A stretch of 64,000 bases of DNA. Source: Sphingobacterium bambusae (GTDB lineage: Bacteria; Bacteroidota; Bacteroidia; Sphingobacteriales; Sphingobacteriaceae). The first letter of the stretch is position 1. Every line of letters begins with the position of its first letter. This document shows positions 63,255 to 64,000 of this stretch, one piece after another. The notes beneath the pieces are model-generated. The model did no database searches, was not told where the DNA came from, and worked only from the letters and a program-made list of their open reading frames with translations. Location of the stretch: contig NZ_CP138332.1 in assembly GCF_033955345.1 (NCBI RefSeq), positions 2,728,001 to 2,792,000 on the forward strand. Reading direction: 5' to 3'. The position numbers were made by a program, and so were the translations under genes.

Positions 63255-64000
63255 TTAACCGTTTACCATCTCATCATAGATGTTTTTAAACGCTGCCAAG
63301 CTATCAGGGTTGCGTACCACGTCTCGCGAAGCGACCGCTGATAGCTCTTTGCCCGAAAAAATCTTCTTGATAGGTATTTCCATTTTTTTTCCACTCAAGG
63401 TATAGGGTATATCGGGTACCTTAAAAAGAAGATCGGGTACATGCCTCGGACTGTATTGCGTGCGAATAGCATCTTTCAGCGATTGCGCTATATCCGCTAC
63501 CTGATATCCGTCTTCCATTTGTAAAAACAGCAACATCAGCGAGCTACCATCTGATTCATCCGTGCTAATGACAAGACTGTCCAAGATATGATCCACCGTT
63601 TGCACGGCATTATATATCTCTGCTGTGCCAATACGTACACCTCCGCGGTTTAGTGTGGCATCCGATCGACCGTACATCATAATTGCTCCCGTCTCTTCAA
63701 TAGCTATCCAGTCGCCATGACTCCATAGGCCTGGCCGTGCGGCGAAATAACTTTCCCTATATTTTACATGACCTGGGTCATTCCAAAAAAATACCGGCAT
63801 AGAGGGCATCGGTTTTTCTATTATAAGCTCTCCCACCTCATCGTACACTTCTTCCCCTTCTTCATTTAACGCTACAATCGCAGATCCTAATGTCCTACAT
63901 TGGATTCTGCCCGCATAAACCGGAAGTAATGGACATCCGGAAAGAAAGGCACTACACACATCTGTTCCACCACTCAAGGAAATAATTTGGGCATTCGGAA
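63255..64000 (-). CDS. acetoacetyl-CoA synthetase, C-terminal part (cut by window edge)
   Basis: The last 248 or so residues of an ANL-family ligase run off the right edge. Motifs SGGTDVCSAFLSG, VYAGRIQCRTLG, KPMPSMPVFFW, SHGDW, GRSDATLNRGGVRIG and the catalytic-Lys loop LSGKKMEIPIKK match acetoacetate--CoA ligases rather than acetyl-CoA synthetase. It would activate acetoacetate made by the HMG-CoA lyase. The N-terminal part lies outside the window, so the start is not known. Confidence 0.9.
   Translation of the reverse strand, partial: PNAQIISLSGGTDVCSAFLSGCPLLPVYAGRIQCRTLGSAIVALNEEGEEVYDEVGELIIEKPMPSMPVFFWNDPGHVKYRESYFAARPGLWSHGDWIAIEETGAIMMYGRSDATLNRGGVRIGTAEIYNAVQTVDHILDSLVISTDESDGSSLMLLFLQMEDGYQVADIAQSLKDAIRTQYSPRHVPDLLFKVPDIPYTLSGKKMEIPIKKIFSGKELSAVASRDVVRNPDSLAAFKNIYDEMVNG

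Noticed and set aside
1..64000. Prophage, insertion sequence, CRISPR or defence island
   Set aside because: No transposase, integrase, repeat-spacer array, restriction or toxin-antitoxin gene is recognisable; gene content is core metabolism and housekeeping.

Overview
The window is a stretch of core chromosome from a Bacteroidota bacterium, most likely a member of the Sphingobacteriaceae (Sphingobacterium-like). The evidence is a GldH gliding lipoprotein, an MG2/TonB-plug protein, bacillithiol synthesis (BshC), CtlX, RicT next to gldH, the Bacteroidota small protein DUF4295 next to L33, moderate GC, and at least thirteen exact copies of the Bacteroidota -7 promoter element TAnnTTTG upstream of genes. 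I see no phage, plasmid, transposase, CRISPR or defence genes. Coding is dense, genes are intact, and convergent genes usually share one bidirectional hairpin terminator.

Layout. 1-9.7 kb: tRNA-Glu, purD, a large MG2/plug surface protein, a lone exbD, then a co-directional run with a pair of auxiliary beta-oxidation enzymes (ECI1-like isomerase, DECR1-like reductase), a lipoprotein, a phosphohexose mutase and a Nudix hydrolase. 9.7-20 kb: a conserved protein I do not recognise, a lipoprotein amidase, gcvP, two guanidino-hydrolase family genes (second is ctlX), and a Crp/Fnr regulator overlapping bshC; a small ORF with a C-x3-C motif overlaps the bshC start. 20-25 kb: ribosomal and targeting block rpmB-rpmG-DUF4295, ftsY, rimO, then recO, a DUF805 protein and a cold-shock protein. 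25-32 kb: SIMPL, DUF4112, DUF4359-like, truC, DUF6929, gcvT, small membrane proteins and a glutamate-type dehydrogenase. 32-42 kb: rhodanese, M28 peptidase, GNAT, a degenerate thiamine-pyrophosphokinase-like protein, M20 amidohydrolase, a SPOR protein, secA, mqnD and surE. 42-47 kb: kduI-kduD (hexuronate catabolism) and the yicC-gmk-nadD operon, a CAP protein and DedA. 47-59 kb: replication and chromosome genes (dnaN, holB-like, dnaA, scpA) interleaved with ricT, gldH, lpxK, two small secreted proteins and dxs. 59-64 kb: a branched-chain/leucine degradation group (enoyl-CoA hydratase, HMG-CoA lyase, acyl-CoA dehydrogenase, a divergent acyl-CoA carboxylase beta subunit, and an acetoacetyl-CoA synthetase cut by the window edge).

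How it fits together. The two fatty-acid/amino-acid regions (5-6.7 kb and 58.8-64 kb) feed acyl-CoA oxidation: the first handles double bonds of unsaturated fatty acids, the second plausibly takes a branched-chain acyl-CoA through carboxylation, hydration and lyase cleavage to acetyl-CoA and acetoacetate, which the synthetase reactivates. gcvP and gcvT are both present but unlinked.

Nothing here is clearly a new multi-gene system. The most interesting leads are: -7 promoter elements only 3-5 bases from start codons (apparent leaderless mRNAs for purD, yicC and the unknown gene at 9772); the candidate peptide overlapping bshC; a palindromic REP-like element between ricT and gldH; a TCACC-rich repeat tract at 11.1 kb; the unknown FAEIGAGQE family; and a Cys-rich extension on RicT. 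All of these are sequence readings only and no search was run.
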